DNA of 64,000 bases from Fodinibius salinus (GCF_008124865.1 NZ_VNHY01000005.1:56954-120953); one strand, 5' to 3'. Positions 7,649 through 17,327 are shown, numbered from the stretch's first letter. Program-made: numbers and translations. The notes: generated from the letters alone by a model not told the origin.

Positions 7649-8998
7649 TTAGTCAAAAAGTCGCTTGTGAATTGTTTTTACGGATGATTCTATTAGATGC
7701 TCATCCGTTACAATATTAAGATTTCCTTTCGACTTGCTGTAGGATACCAGATTTACAGCGTCGGTGTCTAGACTGGATAGTACGTTATCTATCAAAGATT
7801 GCATGTCTTTCTGTGGACAACCAACAAGGCTGATAATTCCCTGTTTATTGATGATATCGACCGTACCAAAGGTTCTGAGCTGCTCAGCAGCTTCATCCAG
7901 ATTATGTCCATTGCCGATTGTTATGGATACCGATGCTTCGGTTGTGGTTACGACATCCACCGGCAGGTGGTGCCACCGAAGGATATCAAAAACGCCGGCT
8001 AAAAACTCATATCCCATTACGGTCTGAGAAGAAGTAATAGTAAGTATACTGCAGTCTTGTTTTGATGTCATGGCTTTTACGCCGTTATCTGTTTGGTTGT
8101 CACCTGAAATAACGGTTCCTGCATCTTCGGGAGCAAAAATATTTTTTACGCGGATAGGAATATCATTCAATGAGGCTGGTTTTGTAGTTGAAGGATGCAG
8201 AACTTTAGCGCCAAAATATGCTAGTTCGGTTGCTTCCCGAAAATTGAGTTGTGGTATAGATTTAGCTTGCGACACGAGCCGAGGATCACAGGTAAAAATA
8301 CCGCTTACATCAGTCCAAATCTCAATAGCCTCTGCCGAAAGGGCTGCACCAATGAGACTGGCAGTATAGTCCGAGCCTTCAAATCCGAGGGTAGTGGTAC
8401 GGCCGCTTTCATCCTGACCATAATAACCGCCGAGTATGGGAATGTTGCCTTCTTCCAAGATATCAATCAACCGATTGTTGTGTTGATGAATAAAATCCAT
8501 GTCGGGGTTGGCCTCCCCAAAATTAGAATCTGTACGGATAATATCAGCAGCGTCAATCCAACTGGCAGGACGTCCACTGGCTGTAGCACATTTGGCAAAC
8601 AGATACGAAGAGAGACGCTCTCCGATAGACGAAATAGCATCTTTGGAGCCGGCTGTAAGTTCTTGGGTATTATGTACTTCGGTCAGATAGTCTTTAAGTT
8701 CATCAATCCGATTATCAATCCAGTTGATACATTTATCGGACGTTGGTTGCTTATTTGAGAACTCAGTAAAAAAGTTTGTTATTAGTTGTTTATGACGCTG
8801 CTTAATATTGTCAGCTATTTCATGAGATTCTTGGAGATTATGTAACGCTTTTTCTGCGGCTGCTACCAGTTTTCGGGTTGTACGTGCTGTAGCTGAAACA
8901 ACAATAACAGGTTTTTCATAGCGATTAATAATATCAATAATCCGCCTCCAGCTATCTTCGTCGCCCATCGAAGTGCCGCCGAATTTAAGAACGTGCAT
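7649..8998 (-). CDS. lysC: Aspartate kinase, monofunctional
   Basis: The enzyme phosphorylates aspartate in the first step to lysine, threonine and methionine. The start MHVLKFGGTSMGD carries the family KFGGTS motif. The kinase domain spans roughly 1-290, with GFEGSDYTASLIGAAL and the EIWTDVSG segment binding substrate. Two ACT-like regulatory repeats follow (about 305-449), suggesting feedback inhibition. No homoserine dehydrogenase domain is fused. At 449 residues it has the normal monofunctional length. No lysine riboswitch is evident in the 138 bases upstream. It is convergent with the CNNM gene. Confidence 0.93.
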   Translation of the reverse strand: MHVLKFGGTSMGDEDSWRRIIDIINRYEKPVIVVSATARTTRKLVAAAEKALHNLQESHEIADNIKQRHKQLITNFFTEFSNKQPTSDKCINWIDNRIDELKDYLTEVHNTQELTAGSKDAISSIGERLSSYLFAKCATASGRPASWIDAADIIRTDSNFGEANPDMDFIHQHNNRLIDILEEGNIPILGGYYGQDESGRTTTLGFEGSDYTASLIGAALSAEAIEIWTDVSGIFTCDPRLVSQAKSIPQLNFREATELAYFGAKVLHPSTTKPASLNDIPIRVKNIFAPEDAGTVISGDNQTDNGVKAMTSKQDCSILTITSSQTVMGYEFLAGVFDILRWHHLPVDVVTTTEASVSITIGNGHNLDEAAEQLRTFGTVDIINKQGIISLVGCPQKDMQSLIDNVLSSLDTDAVNLVSYSKSKGNLNIVTDEHLIESSVKTIHKRLFD

Positions 8999-9136
8999 TA
9001 AAAATCGATTTTAAAATTTTAATTGTTGAGTTTCGATATCAATAGATGTGAAGATATTTAAATCTTACCAAACACTCGAGATTGTGATACTTTTTTCGAT
9101 ATGAAATGAGATAAAAGATAAGCGTTCTTGCAGAGG

Positions 9137-10171
9137 TTATAATCCAACATCAACAGAATAGCTAAAACCTTGTTTAGTAATTTCTTTTTGGTGGTCATTA
9201 ATAAACTCAGCGATAAAATAACTGGGTACTACCTGAGTGATACCATACGAAATTCGTTTTTTAGGAACAATGTAGGGAGTGCCAGTATATGGTTTAATGG
9301 CAGTATCAGATTTCGAAGAATCGGGACGCGGAACCAATATTCGTTCTGTGGAGACAGAAGCAGAACGTGCCATACCCACCCAGTCAAGCGTTTTGTAGTT
9401 GTCTTTACTTGCTAATACTAATCCACCGCTTATGCCTGGGTTAAAAATGGCATCGCTGGTAAGAAGGTGGCTTTCAGTATCAGTAAATTTGCTAACAATA
9501 CCCCGCGTAACCATTGGGTACCCTTTGGGAAAACCAAGAATATAAAGAAATGATCCTGCTTGTAAATTTCTGGAATTCCCTATATCGAAAGGCAAAGAAG
9601 CTTTCGAAAACTCAGCTTTCTCACTTTGAATTGTTAACATTGCTAGGTCCACAAAACGATCTGACGCAATGATATTGAATTGGTTTACTTTTTGACCATC
9701 GAAACCTATATCACTTTGTTGTTGCTTAATTTTGATTGATTTGATGTACTTGTTGGTTATGATATTGTCACCTTTGAAATAATTGATGGTAGTATCAGGT
9801 GAGGTGACCACGTGGGAGCACGTGATTAGTAATGAACGGTCTTTATTTTGTTGCAATACAATAGCAGTGCCGGCCGAACTGTTTTCAGTGGATACCTGAC
9901 TATCAGCAATTTTTGACAAATCATTCGTCTTTATATCATTCAGTGTAATGCGAGGATTCTTGAAATAATAATTTTGGTAATGGGCGGTGGATAGTATGCG
10001 TAAAATTGACCTTTCAGCTCTTTTAAGATACTGCGAGGTACCTTGAGATGGGAACGCACTGGTGTAATATTTAGATTTTGCCTGTCTTTCAACATTATCA
10101 GATACATTTGAAGTACTGGAGCAGCCAGTGGCTAAACTGCCAATCAAGATGAGAAGCAGTACATTTTTCAT
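9137..10171 (-). CDS. Lipoprotein with trypsin-like serine protease domain
   Basis: The lipobox LATGC (Cys17) marks a 344-residue lipoprotein. Residues about 95-290 fold as an S1/DegP-like protease: His120 in TCSHVV, Asp175 in VDLAML and Ser248 in NPGISGG form the triad. The usual GNSGG is GISGG here, but the serine and oxyanion glycines remain. LGFPKGYPMVTRGIVSK is a hallmark of the trypsin_2 group. No PDZ domain is present, unlike DegP. The gene follows a CPA antiporter by 17 bases and probably shares its transcript. A role in envelope stress or regulated cleavage is inference. Confidence 0.8.
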   Translation of the reverse strand: MKNVLLLILIGSLATGCSSTSNVSDNVERQAKSKYYTSAFPSQGTSQYLKRAERSILRILSTAHYQNYYFKNPRITLNDIKTNDLSKIADSQVSTENSSAGTAIVLQQNKDRSLLITCSHVVTSPDTTINYFKGDNIITNKYIKSIKIKQQQSDIGFDGQKVNQFNIIASDRFVDLAMLTIQSEKAEFSKASLPFDIGNSRNLQAGSFLYILGFPKGYPMVTRGIVSKFTDTESHLLTSDAIFNPGISGGLVLASKDNYKTLDWVGMARSASVSTERILVPRPDSSKSDTAIKPYTGTPYIVPKKRISYGITQVVPSYFIAEFINDHQKEITKQGFSYSVDVGL

Positions 10172-10188
10172 GCGATCCTTATTTTACA

Positions 10189-12027
10189 TCAGTTTAGAGT
10201 TGTAGCATCTGCTGTTTGTAATTCTTGTTGCATCTCTTCCTCAATAGAAACATAAAATACTTTATCTCCAGATGTAGTCCCCGGTGGGTTATCTACAGTA
10301 AATGGTTTAATAACGTGGTTCGATGCAATAACGAATAAGGGAATAATAAAATTATCATTTTGTTCTTTAAATTCCTCAAATGATAATTCATCGGTAATTT
10401 TTTGAACGGATATACTTCCTTTTTGGGAGATAATTTTTGAAATTCGTTCAAAATTCAGGGCGTCATGAAATAGCAGTCTTCCACTTAGATGACTGGTTAC
10501 GTCTTTATTGTCAGAATGGCCTTGTGTGTTGGGTGCTAGCTGAAAAACATGAGAACGGCCAAAAATTTCACCAAACCGCAGTGCGGCCAGTGAGTTAACC
10601 TCATCATTGGGGGTTAACGAAAGCATCCGTCCTACACCATCCAGATCGAGTTCTTCGAGGGCAAGTTCAGAAAGAATGTTGCCTTGATAGGTTTCTAGCC
10701 CTCTTGATTTAGCTTTAGCTGTATTTTTCCAGTTTGAGTCGGCAACGAGAACTTTGAATCCTTCATTCTTAATTGTTTCTGCAATTTTTAAAGACCACTT
10801 ATGTGCACCCAGTATAAGAACCCCATTGGGTACTGGTTTGGCTACGCCCAGCTTTCGGGCCACCCATGCTGCCGGGATACCGTATATAATTACCGTACTG
10901 ATGATGACAATGAAAACAATGGGTACTAACTGGTTGGCTTTTTCAAAGCCGTTTGCTGCCAGTTGGATAGCAAAAATAGAAGAAATTGAAGCAGCAACTA
11001 CACCGCGGGGAGCCATCCAGGAAAGGAATAATTTTTCGCGCCAGTTAACTTCAGAAAATAAGGTTGAGATATAGACTGAAAGCGGGCGTGCAATAACAAT
11101 GAGAATCACCAGAAAAAGTACTATTCCCCAGTTTAAGCTGGCTAGCAGGTTACTGAGTTCTACTCGGGCAGCGAGCAATATAAAGAGGGCAGAAAGCAGT
11201 AGTACACGCAGGTTTTCTTTAAATTCAACAATATGATTAATGCGTGCTGTTTTTTGGTTAGCGAGCGCAATCCCCATAAGTGTAGTAGCCCACAAGCCGG
11301 ATTCGTGTTGCAGCATGTGCGATATGGTAAAAACGGCCACCACCACCATTAAATTAACCGGGTTTTGCAGATAGTCGGGCAGTAGGTGTCGTTTTAGTAA
11401 AAAGTAAATTAATGCGGCACCGGCAAGACCAACAATGGTACCAAAGAAAATAGTTTTAACGATACTCATGATAGCTACGCTGGTAGCCGCCGAAAAACTA
11501 GTACTCAAAATCACTTCAAATACAAGTACCGCTAACATAGCGCCAATAGGGTCAATTACGATTCCTTCCCATTTTAGGATGGACCCCACTTGTCCTGAGG
11601 GACGAACCTGTCGCAGTAATGGAATAATAACCGTAGGGCCGGTAACCACAAGTATGGCTCCCAGCAGAATGGACAGTTCCATTCCAAAATCAAAAATATA
11701 ATAAGCTGCAAAGCCAGAGATAACCCAAGTGATGACGACACCGACAGTGACGAGTTTTCCGATGACACTTCCAACATCTTTCAATTCCGAGAATCGAAGA
11801 CTTAAGCCTCCCTCAAAAAGAATAATAGCTACAGAAACTGAGATAAAGGGTGTTAGCAGATCGCCCATGAGCAGATCAGGATCCAGCAGGTTAAAAACGG
11901 GCCCTGCCAAAATGCCTGAAATCAATAAAAGCAGTATAGCCGGTAGTTTAGTTTTCCAGGCCAACCATTGTGCCCCGATACCAAAGACGAGAATGCTCGT
12001 TATTCCGATAAGTAAATTAGCGCTCAT
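10189..12027 (-). CDS. Cation:proton antiporter (CPA1/NhaP type) with RCK-like domain
   Basis: The 612-residue protein has about 12 membrane segments in residues 1-390, with LFEGGLSLRFSELK, VTGPTVIIPLLRQVRP and KWEGIVIDPIGA, motifs of CPA1 Na+(K+)/H+ antiporters that export cations in exchange for protons. Residues about 400-530 form a Rossmann-like TrkA-N domain (GVLILGAHKWSLKIAETI), and the tail resembles TrkA-C. Ligand gating of transport through this domain is likely from family knowledge. It heads a two-gene unit with the serine-protease lipoprotein and is divergent from nhaA. Confidence 0.88.
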   Translation of the reverse strand: MSANLLIGITSILVFGIGAQWLAWKTKLPAILLLLISGILAGPVFNLLDPDLLMGDLLTPFISVSVAIILFEGGLSLRFSELKDVGSVIGKLVTVGVVITWVISGFAAYYIFDFGMELSILLGAILVVTGPTVIIPLLRQVRPSGQVGSILKWEGIVIDPIGAMLAVLVFEVILSTSFSAATSVAIMSIVKTIFFGTIVGLAGAALIYFLLKRHLLPDYLQNPVNLMVVVAVFTISHMLQHESGLWATTLMGIALANQKTARINHIVEFKENLRVLLLSALFILLAARVELSNLLASLNWGIVLFLVILIVIARPLSVYISTLFSEVNWREKLFLSWMAPRGVVAASISSIFAIQLAANGFEKANQLVPIVFIVIISTVIIYGIPAAWVARKLGVAKPVPNGVLILGAHKWSLKIAETIKNEGFKVLVADSNWKNTAKAKSRGLETYQGNILSELALEELDLDGVGRMLSLTPNDEVNSLAALRFGEIFGRSHVFQLAPNTQGHSDNKDVTSHLSGRLLFHDALNFERISKIISQKGSISVQKITDELSFEEFKEQNDNFIIPLFVIASNHVIKPFTVDNPPGTTSGDKVFYVSIEEEMQQELQTADATTLN

Positions 12028-12452
12028 AAAACTAAAAAATTAAAACGTTACTTTTACGTAAAAATTTCCGGTTCTAAAATGATTAAAGATGAAATAATAA
12101 CCAAAGATTATTCCTTAACCATTCCGAATATCCGTAATTTATAAATGTTTATTTATAGATCTATTGAATAGATCATCTGATAATAAAAGGGAATGATTTG
12201 CATTCAAAATCACTTAATATAATTCCTTTTGTCACAAAATGGAAGATAACTACAAGAATTGAAAAAGGATAAATTCATGACGGGATTATTCGAACAAATA
12301 TTATTGCTATAATTGTCAACACTGCCTTTATTTATAATTTTTAAACATTTTGAAACAGATAAAGCAATGAAAAAACAAATTAGAAATGTATATTAATGAG
12401 CCTTATTTCGAATTTCGAATAAACTTTTTGCAATAACTAAAAGTCTGAGATT
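12028..12452. other. AT-rich intergenic region between divergent antiporter genes
   Basis: These 425 bases hold no convincing gene. The region is very AT-rich and must carry both promoters. At 12403-12422 two TTTCGAA units lie in tandem inside an imperfect palindrome, 30 bases before nhaA, and a further TTCGAA occurs near 12286. These are candidate operator sites only. No consensus TAnnTTTG element was found. Confidence 0.4.
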
Positions 12453-13796
12453 GTGTCAACTAGTATATCTGATAAAATAAAACATTTTTTCAAAAAAGAT
12501 TCAGCAGCTGGAATGATGTTGTTGTTTGCAACCATTCTTGCCCTGGTTGTTGCTAATAGTCCGCTTTACGAAATGTATCACCATCTTATGGAGATGCATA
12601 TCCAGCTGGGTGTTGGTGATTTAACTATTAATGAAACTGTTCACCACTGGATCAATGACGGTCTTATGGCCATATTTTTCTTGCTGGTTGGATTGGAGAT
12701 TAAGCGAGAGCTAAAGTATGGGGAACTTTCTACTGTGCAATCAGCTTTATTGCCCGCTGTTGCAGCGGTCGGTGGTGCTATGATACCTGCTTTAATTTAC
12801 TGGGGATTTAATGCCGGGACAGCAAATATGGGAGGTTGGGCAATTCCAATGGCTACCGATATTGCTTTCGTCATTGGGGTTGTAGCACTGCTAGGAACAC
12901 GAGTGCCGGTGTGGGCTAAAGTATTTGTGACAGCTATCGCTGTTGTGGATGATCTTATTGCAGTGTTGATAATTGCCTTCTTTTATACTGAATCAATTAG
13001 TATGGTGGCATTGGGAATTGCAGCGGTATGCCTGCTCGTATTGCTATTATTTAACTATCGAGGAGTCAACAAAATTTCTCCGTATATGATAATTGGATTT
13101 ATCATGTGGTGGGCCGTTCTTAAATCAGGTGTCCACGCAACAATTGCTGGTGTAATGTTGGGATTTGTAATGCCGGCTAGCCGAGGATGGAGCCTGGAGC
13201 GGTTGAAAGAATATGCCCAAGAAGGTTTTGACTTGTTTAAACAGGCTGAAGACGAAGATATGCCTGTTACTAAGGAGCAGGCCCTAAATCATATGGAAGA
13301 GACGGTGAATCATGCAGAATCTCCACTGCATCGCTTAGAGCATAAATTACATTTTTCGGTCTATTTTCTGATTATGCCAATCTTCGCCTTTGCTAACGCG
13401 GGGGTTGTCTTTGATCCTGAGGTGATGGGACACGCTTTAGTTTCTACCTTGACATGGGGTGTTGCTATTGGACTGTTTGTGGGTAAGCAGATAGGAATAT
13501 TTGGATTTACTTGGATTCTCACCAAGTTGGGACTTACTGATTTAGCTGATAATAAGGAAACCTGGAAAGTGGTTTATGGTGTTGCTCTGCTTGCCGGAAT
13601 AGGCTTTACGATGTCATTATTTATCGGCAATCTTTCGTTTACAGATTTCGAACATCTGGAGTTTGCTAAGATTGGTATCCTGTTAGGATCTCTAGTGAGT
13701 GGGTGTTTGGGATACTTTGTGCTTAGTCTTCAGCCATCTTTCGGTGCTGATACCCAAGAACCATTAGATGTACCTGAAGGTAATGAAGTGCAATAA
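12453..13796 (+). CDS. nhaA: Na+/H+ antiporter NhaA
   Basis: NhaA exports Na+ or Li+ in exchange for two protons across the inner membrane. The 447-residue protein has about 12 membrane segments. The conserved MATDIAFVIG carries the Asp133 equivalent, and AVVDDLIAVLIIAFFYT carries the paired aspartates (Asp163/Asp164 in E. coli) that bind sodium. GVHATIAGVMLGF and AGIGFTMSLFIG are family motifs. A long acidic, His-containing cytoplasmic loop (about residues 255-305) is larger than in E. coli. The start is GTG; no in-frame ATG fits better. A strong terminator follows. It sits divergent to a second antiporter, consistent with a salt-exposed lifestyle. Confidence 0.95.
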   Translation: MSTSISDKIKHFFKKDSAAGMMLLFATILALVVANSPLYEMYHHLMEMHIQLGVGDLTINETVHHWINDGLMAIFFLLVGLEIKRELKYGELSTVQSALLPAVAAVGGAMIPALIYWGFNAGTANMGGWAIPMATDIAFVIGVVALLGTRVPVWAKVFVTAIAVVDDLIAVLIIAFFYTESISMVALGIAAVCLLVLLLFNYRGVNKISPYMIIGFIMWWAVLKSGVHATIAGVMLGFVMPASRGWSLERLKEYAQEGFDLFKQAEDEDMPVTKEQALNHMEETVNHAESPLHRLEHKLHFSVYFLIMPIFAFANAGVVFDPEVMGHALVSTLTWGVAIGLFVGKQIGIFGFTWILTKLGLTDLADNKETWKVVYGVALLAGIGFTMSLFIGNLSFTDFEHLEFAKIGILLGSLVSGCLGYFVLSLQPSFGADTQEPLDVPEGNEVQ

Positions 13797-13816
13797 TCAT
13801 TAGTTGTTTCACTCTA

Positions 13817-13847
13817 GGGCAGCTGTATGATACAGCTGCCCTTTTTT
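13817..13847 (+). terminator. Rho-independent terminator of nhaA
   Basis: A perfect 11-base-pair stem (GGGCAGCTGTA / TACAGCTGCCC) with a TGA loop is followed by six T residues, 20 bases after the nhaA stop codon. Confidence 0.95.
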
Positions 13848-13887
13848 ATTGCTTATTAAATTTTCCTAAGGCAAGATGTAATACGTC

Positions 13888-14895
13888 TTAATTATCCAAT
13901 GAAATCGATGGGTCAGCAATGGTACCTTGGAGAGGTATTTGGATACCCTTTTTCGTCTTTGGAAGAGAAAAAGAAAAAAGGGTTTCAATATTTTCCAATG
14001 TTTTTTGGAACGACGGTGAAAGATCAGTAATAGTAATTCTAGTATCCTGAAATGCTGAATTACCAATTGGTCGGTAAGTTTGTAGAAATCCCGAGCTTGA
14101 GATGAGTGCAAGTTCTGATTGGAGGATCCAATTAATGGCTTTCAACCGGGACTTTTTTGTAGGTGAAGTACTGATATTAAATGATTTAAAAGGTATAGTA
14201 TCAGTGGGATATCCCAGTCCTTTAATGATAAAGCTGTATTTTTGCTGTTGTGAGGAGGTAGGGGACCATACAATATTTTGTGCCGAAATCTGATGGGCGA
14301 TATTGAAAAGTGACAATGGGCGATCCGGTGGAATGCTTGCTTGATATTGCATGTGACGAGCTTTAATTGATGAACGACTGTTACCCGGCAGCACAGTTGT
14401 AAATCCGGAAAATGTGGCTTTGATATTATGATTTGTAGAGCGGTTTGTACTGTCAGTCAGTTGTTGTATAAGGTCCAGAGCATTTCCTTGATAGCTGAGG
14501 GTTAATGTATCTGATTTCACTTCCTGTATGCCGGATGATATAGTATAGGAGGGACGTATAGCCGAGAGGTTGAGTTCGGTAAGGTTTTTGAGTCCGTATT
14601 TTAACCCGCCAAAATAAATATTTAATACGTCAAGATAACTGATATCAAACGATAAGCGGTTAGCTCGCTGTATGTGATTATTGAAGATGACCGTCCAATC
14701 GTTAACAGTAATATCGGCTGCAAAGGGGGTGACATCGATTGAGGAATACTGAGCAGAGATATTCCCATGTTGTTGAGCCTGCTTTTGTATAGCCTCGTCG
14801 AGTTGCTGTTCGGCTTGGGAAGCGGCGTAAAAATGGTAGCCCACAATAAGAATCATGAGCCCCGCAAGGCCTATGAGGTAATATCTTTTATGCAT
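13888..14895 (-). CDS. Membrane-anchored protein of unknown function (AsmA/DUF748-like)
   Basis: I do not recognise this 335-residue protein with certainty. Residues 7-25 form one N-terminal membrane helix, followed by a large, mostly beta-strand extracytoplasmic part. The pattern IDVTPFAADITVNDWTV near the N-terminus and repeated strand-rich, Ser/Thr-rich segments recall AsmA-like or DUF748 envelope proteins involved in lipid transport, but similarity is loose. No catalytic motif is seen. It lies 55 bases downstream of hisS on the same strand and may be read from the same transcript. Confidence 0.6.
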   Translation of the reverse strand: MHKRYYLIGLAGLMILIVGYHFYAASQAEQQLDEAIQKQAQQHGNISAQYSSIDVTPFAADITVNDWTVIFNNHIQRANRLSFDISYLDVLNIYFGGLKYGLKNLTELNLSAIRPSYTISSGIQEVKSDTLTLSYQGNALDLIQQLTDSTNRSTNHNIKATFSGFTTVLPGNSRSSIKARHMQYQASIPPDRPLSLFNIAHQISAQNIVWSPTSSQQQKYSFIIKGLGYPTDTIPFKSFNISTSPTKKSRLKAINWILQSELALISSSGFLQTYRPIGNSAFQDTRITITDLSPSFQKTLENIETLFSFSLPKTKKGIQIPLQGTIADPSISLDN

Positions 14896-14904
14896 GGTTT
14901 TTAT

Positions 14905-14968
14905 ACCACAGATTTGTACAGATTAAAATAGATAACGCCAATTTTTAAAATCAGTTTATATCTGTGGT
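14905..14968. repeat. Inverted repeat spanning the hisS 3' end
   Basis: ACCACAGAT at 14905-14913 pairs perfectly with ATCTGTGGT at 14960-14968, 46 bases apart; the second arm lies inside the last hisS codons. A related CGCAGATGTACAGA sequence occurs at about 18898. It may be a remnant of a dispersed repeat rather than a working terminator. Confidence 0.35.
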
Positions 14969-16219
14969 CAACTTATCCAGAATTTTATCGAAGGTATAAC
15001 TGTCTTCTTCACTTGCTTTCATATTCCGAAGCGTGAATTTACCTTCAGCTAGTTCGTTGCCACCCACAATAATAACATGACGGGCATTTTCGCGGTCAGC
15101 ATCTTTCATTTGTGATTTGATAGATCGACCGATGTAATCCATGGAGGCCGAAAGTCCCGCAGCCCGAAGCTTGGGTAAATGTTCCAGTCCCCATTTTCGT
15201 GCTTCTTCACCGAGCGTAACGATATAGACATCCAGCATTTCTTCTTCCACCAGATTGATGTCGAGCTCTTGGCAAGCAATAAACAATCGTTCCATACCGG
15301 CTGCAAAGCCGACAGCAGGTGTATGTTGACCACCAATTTCTTCGATGAGCAGGTCATAGCGTCCACCGCCGCCAAGTGCATCCTGGGAACCTAAATCGGG
15401 ACTGATGAGCTCAAATGCAGTACGTGTGTAATAATCTAGCCCGCGTACCAGGTGCGGATCTTCTTCGAAAGAAATGTCTAGTTCAGTGAGCAGCTCTTTT
15501 ACCCGCTGATAATGTTCAGCTGTCTCCTCGGTTAAGAAATCTGTGATGACCGGTGCGTCTTCAATAAAAGACTGATCTTCCTCTTCTTTAGAATCCAGAA
15601 TACGCAGTGGATTGTTTTCAAAGCGTTTCTGAGAAATACTGCTTAGCTTATCAAGATGTGGACGGAAATAATCTTTTAGTGCTTCAATATATTCTTTACG
15701 ACTTTCGGGTTCTCCCACAGAATTAATCTTCAACGTTGTATTGCTGATGCCCACGCGATCATAAATGGCCATCATGAAAGCAATAATATCTACATCAGCA
15801 GCAGGATCGTCAGCGCCAATAATCTCGGCCCCGAACTGGTGGAACTGTCGCTGGCGGCCTTTCTGAGGTTTTTCGGCACGAAACATTGGTCCAATGTAGT
15901 ACAGATTTTGTGTGCCGCCCCGCTGCTCCAGATGATGTTCTACAAAAGCGCGTGCTACCGGCGCGGTACACTCGGGACGCAGCACATATTGATCCTCACC
16001 GCGTTCAAAGGCAAACATCTCTTTAGATACAATATCTGTGCCTTCACCCACCCCGCGGGCAATGAGCTCGGTTTGTTCCATAATAGGGGTGCGAATTTCT
16101 TCGAAGTGAAATTTTTTGGCCTCCTGATGGATAATCTGTTCCAGCTTGTGCCATTTTCTTACTTCGTCGGGCAGGATATCTACCATCCCCACATGTGTGC
16201 TAAAGGTCGGTTGCGCCAT
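14951..16219 (-). CDS. hisS: Histidyl-tRNA synthetase
   Basis: This class II synthetase charges tRNA-His. In the 422-residue protein, motif 1 is the region around VRKWHKLEQIIHQEA, motif 2 is MFRAEKPQKGRQRQFHQFG, and the histidine-binding elements are VRGLDYYTRTAFEL and the glycine-rich GGGGRYDLLIEEIGG. Motif 3 lies in AAGMERL, and the C-terminal anticodon-binding domain covers about 325-422. All parts are complete and the length is normal. A -7-like promoter element lies 38 bases upstream, so it may be read independently of the quinone oxidoreductase gene before it. Confidence 0.96.
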   Translation of the reverse strand: MAQPTFSTHVGMVDILPDEVRKWHKLEQIIHQEAKKFHFEEIRTPIMEQTELIARGVGEGTDIVSKEMFAFERGEDQYVLRPECTAPVARAFVEHHLEQRGGTQNLYYIGPMFRAEKPQKGRQRQFHQFGAEIIGADDPAADVDIIAFMMAIYDRVGISNTTLKINSVGEPESRKEYIEALKDYFRPHLDKLSSISQKRFENNPLRILDSKEEEDQSFIEDAPVITDFLTEETAEHYQRVKELLTELDISFEEDPHLVRGLDYYTRTAFELISPDLGSQDALGGGGRYDLLIEEIGGQHTPAVGFAAGMERLFIACQELDINLVEEEMLDVYIVTLGEEARKWGLEHLPKLRAAGLSASMDYIGRSIKSQMKDADRENARHVIIVGGNELAEGKFTLRNMKASEEDSYTFDKILDKLTTDIN

Positions 16220-16256
16220 GGATATAAATCGATTCGGTTTTAAGAATAATTTGCTC

Positions 16257-16264
16257 CAAAGATA
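16257..16264 (-). promoter_or_regulatory. Bacteroidota-type -7 element before hisS
   Basis: On the minus strand TATCTTTG matches TAnnTTTG, 37 bases before the hisS ATG. The nearest upstream TTG is 26 bases away, longer than the usual 19-21. Confidence 0.35.
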
Positions 16265-16340
16265 ATAGTCTGCCTGTAGAAATTCTCACTCAATTTCGTA
16301 AGGGTAGCCCCGGAATGGAAATCTTGCTTAAAACCACGAC

Positions 16341-17327
16341 TCACATATCCGTCAATACGATTTTGCCAGTGTTTTTATTGTTCTTCATACGTTGGTGGGC
16401 AGTTTCGGTTTCTGACCAATCAAAGACAGAATCGATTACTGGTTTTAGTTTCCCATCTTTAAAAAGCGAAAGTGTTTTGGAGGCAAAGTCTTTGGTTAGA
16501 TCAATTTTATATTCTTCAGTTCGATTTCGCAGCGTTGATCCCATGATAGACAATCGCTTGCGAAGAATGGGAATAAGGCTGATGTTTTCCACTTTGTGTC
16601 CACCTAGAAACGATAAATAAACCAGGCGTCCATCCATGGCCAGTACCTCCATATTTTTATGCCAGTAGGGCTTGCCGATAAAATCAATAACTACATTTAC
16701 CGAATCCGCCCCGATGTCGCTGATAATCTCTTCAGCATAATTTTGCTCTTTATAATTGTAGGCGAAGTTGGCACCAAGTTCTTTGGCCGTATCGAGTTTG
16801 TGCTGTTTGCCGGCGGTTGCGATGATTCTTGCTTCATATAAGGAATAGGCCAGTTGAATGGCGGAAGTCCCAACACCACTTCCCGCGGCATGAATGAGCA
16901 CCGTTTCCTGCTCTTGGAGCTCTGCCAGCCAGTCCAGTGTCTGAAAGGCGGTCAAGAAGGTTTCGGGAATAGCAGCTGCTTCTTCAAAGGATAAATTATC
17001 CGGCAGGCCCATTGCCATGTCTTCGTGGATGGTGCAATACTCGGCATATCCGCCACCGGGTAGCAATCCGAAAATACGATCACCGTTTTCCCATTCAGTG
17101 ACTTCCGATCCCACTTTTTCTACCACGCCGGATATCTCTAATCCCAGGATGTTACTGGCTCCTTCGGGTGGATCGTAGTTTCCGGTTCGCTGGAGCAGGT
17201 CTGCACGGTTTATGGCAGTAGACCTAATCTTAACTAGCAGTTCATTTTCATCAGGTTCGGGAGTAGGAACTTCTCCGATTTTAAGAGCTGATCCGGATGA
17301 TTCTTGTATAACCTGTATTGCTTTCAT
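16341..17327 (-). CDS. NAD(P)H:quinone oxidoreductase, PIG3/zeta-crystallin type
   Basis: The 328-residue protein belongs to the zinc-independent branch of medium-chain dehydrogenases. The GroES-like half contains TAINRADLLQRTGNYDPP, typical of the TP53I3/PIG3 quinone reductases. The nucleotide-binding half has AAGSGVGTSAIQLAY, a variant of the glycine motif, and the zinc-ligand cysteines of alcohol dehydrogenases are absent. It would reduce quinones or enones with NADPH in the cytoplasm. It follows the flippase gene by 18 bases, so it may be the last gene of the glycan transcript, but nothing links it to glycan assembly. Confidence 0.88.
   Translation of the reverse strand: MKAIQVIQESSGSALKIGEVPTPEPDENELLVKIRSTAINRADLLQRTGNYDPPEGASNILGLEISGVVEKVGSEVTEWENGDRIFGLLPGGGYAEYCTIHEDMAMGLPDNLSFEEAAAIPETFLTAFQTLDWLAELQEQETVLIHAAGSGVGTSAIQLAYSLYEARIIATAGKQHKLDTAKELGANFAYNYKEQNYAEEIISDIGADSVNVVIDFIGKPYWHKNMEVLAMDGRLVYLSFLGGHKVENISLIPILRKRLSIMGSTLRNRTEEYKIDLTKDFASKTLSLFKDGKLKPVIDSVFDWSETETAHQRMKNNKNTGKIVLTDM

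Noticed and set aside
8249..8758. A 169-codon plus-strand frame
   Set aside because: It lies wholly inside lysC on the other strand, whose kinase motifs are intact, and its translation has no recognisable feature.
9001..9136. Possible lysine riboswitch before lysC
   Set aside because: The 136 bases are AT-rich and show no set of paired helices of the lysine aptamer.
15839..16243. A 134-codon plus-strand frame
   Set aside because: It is the antisense of hisS motif 2 and the N-terminal region; no start context and no family resemblance.
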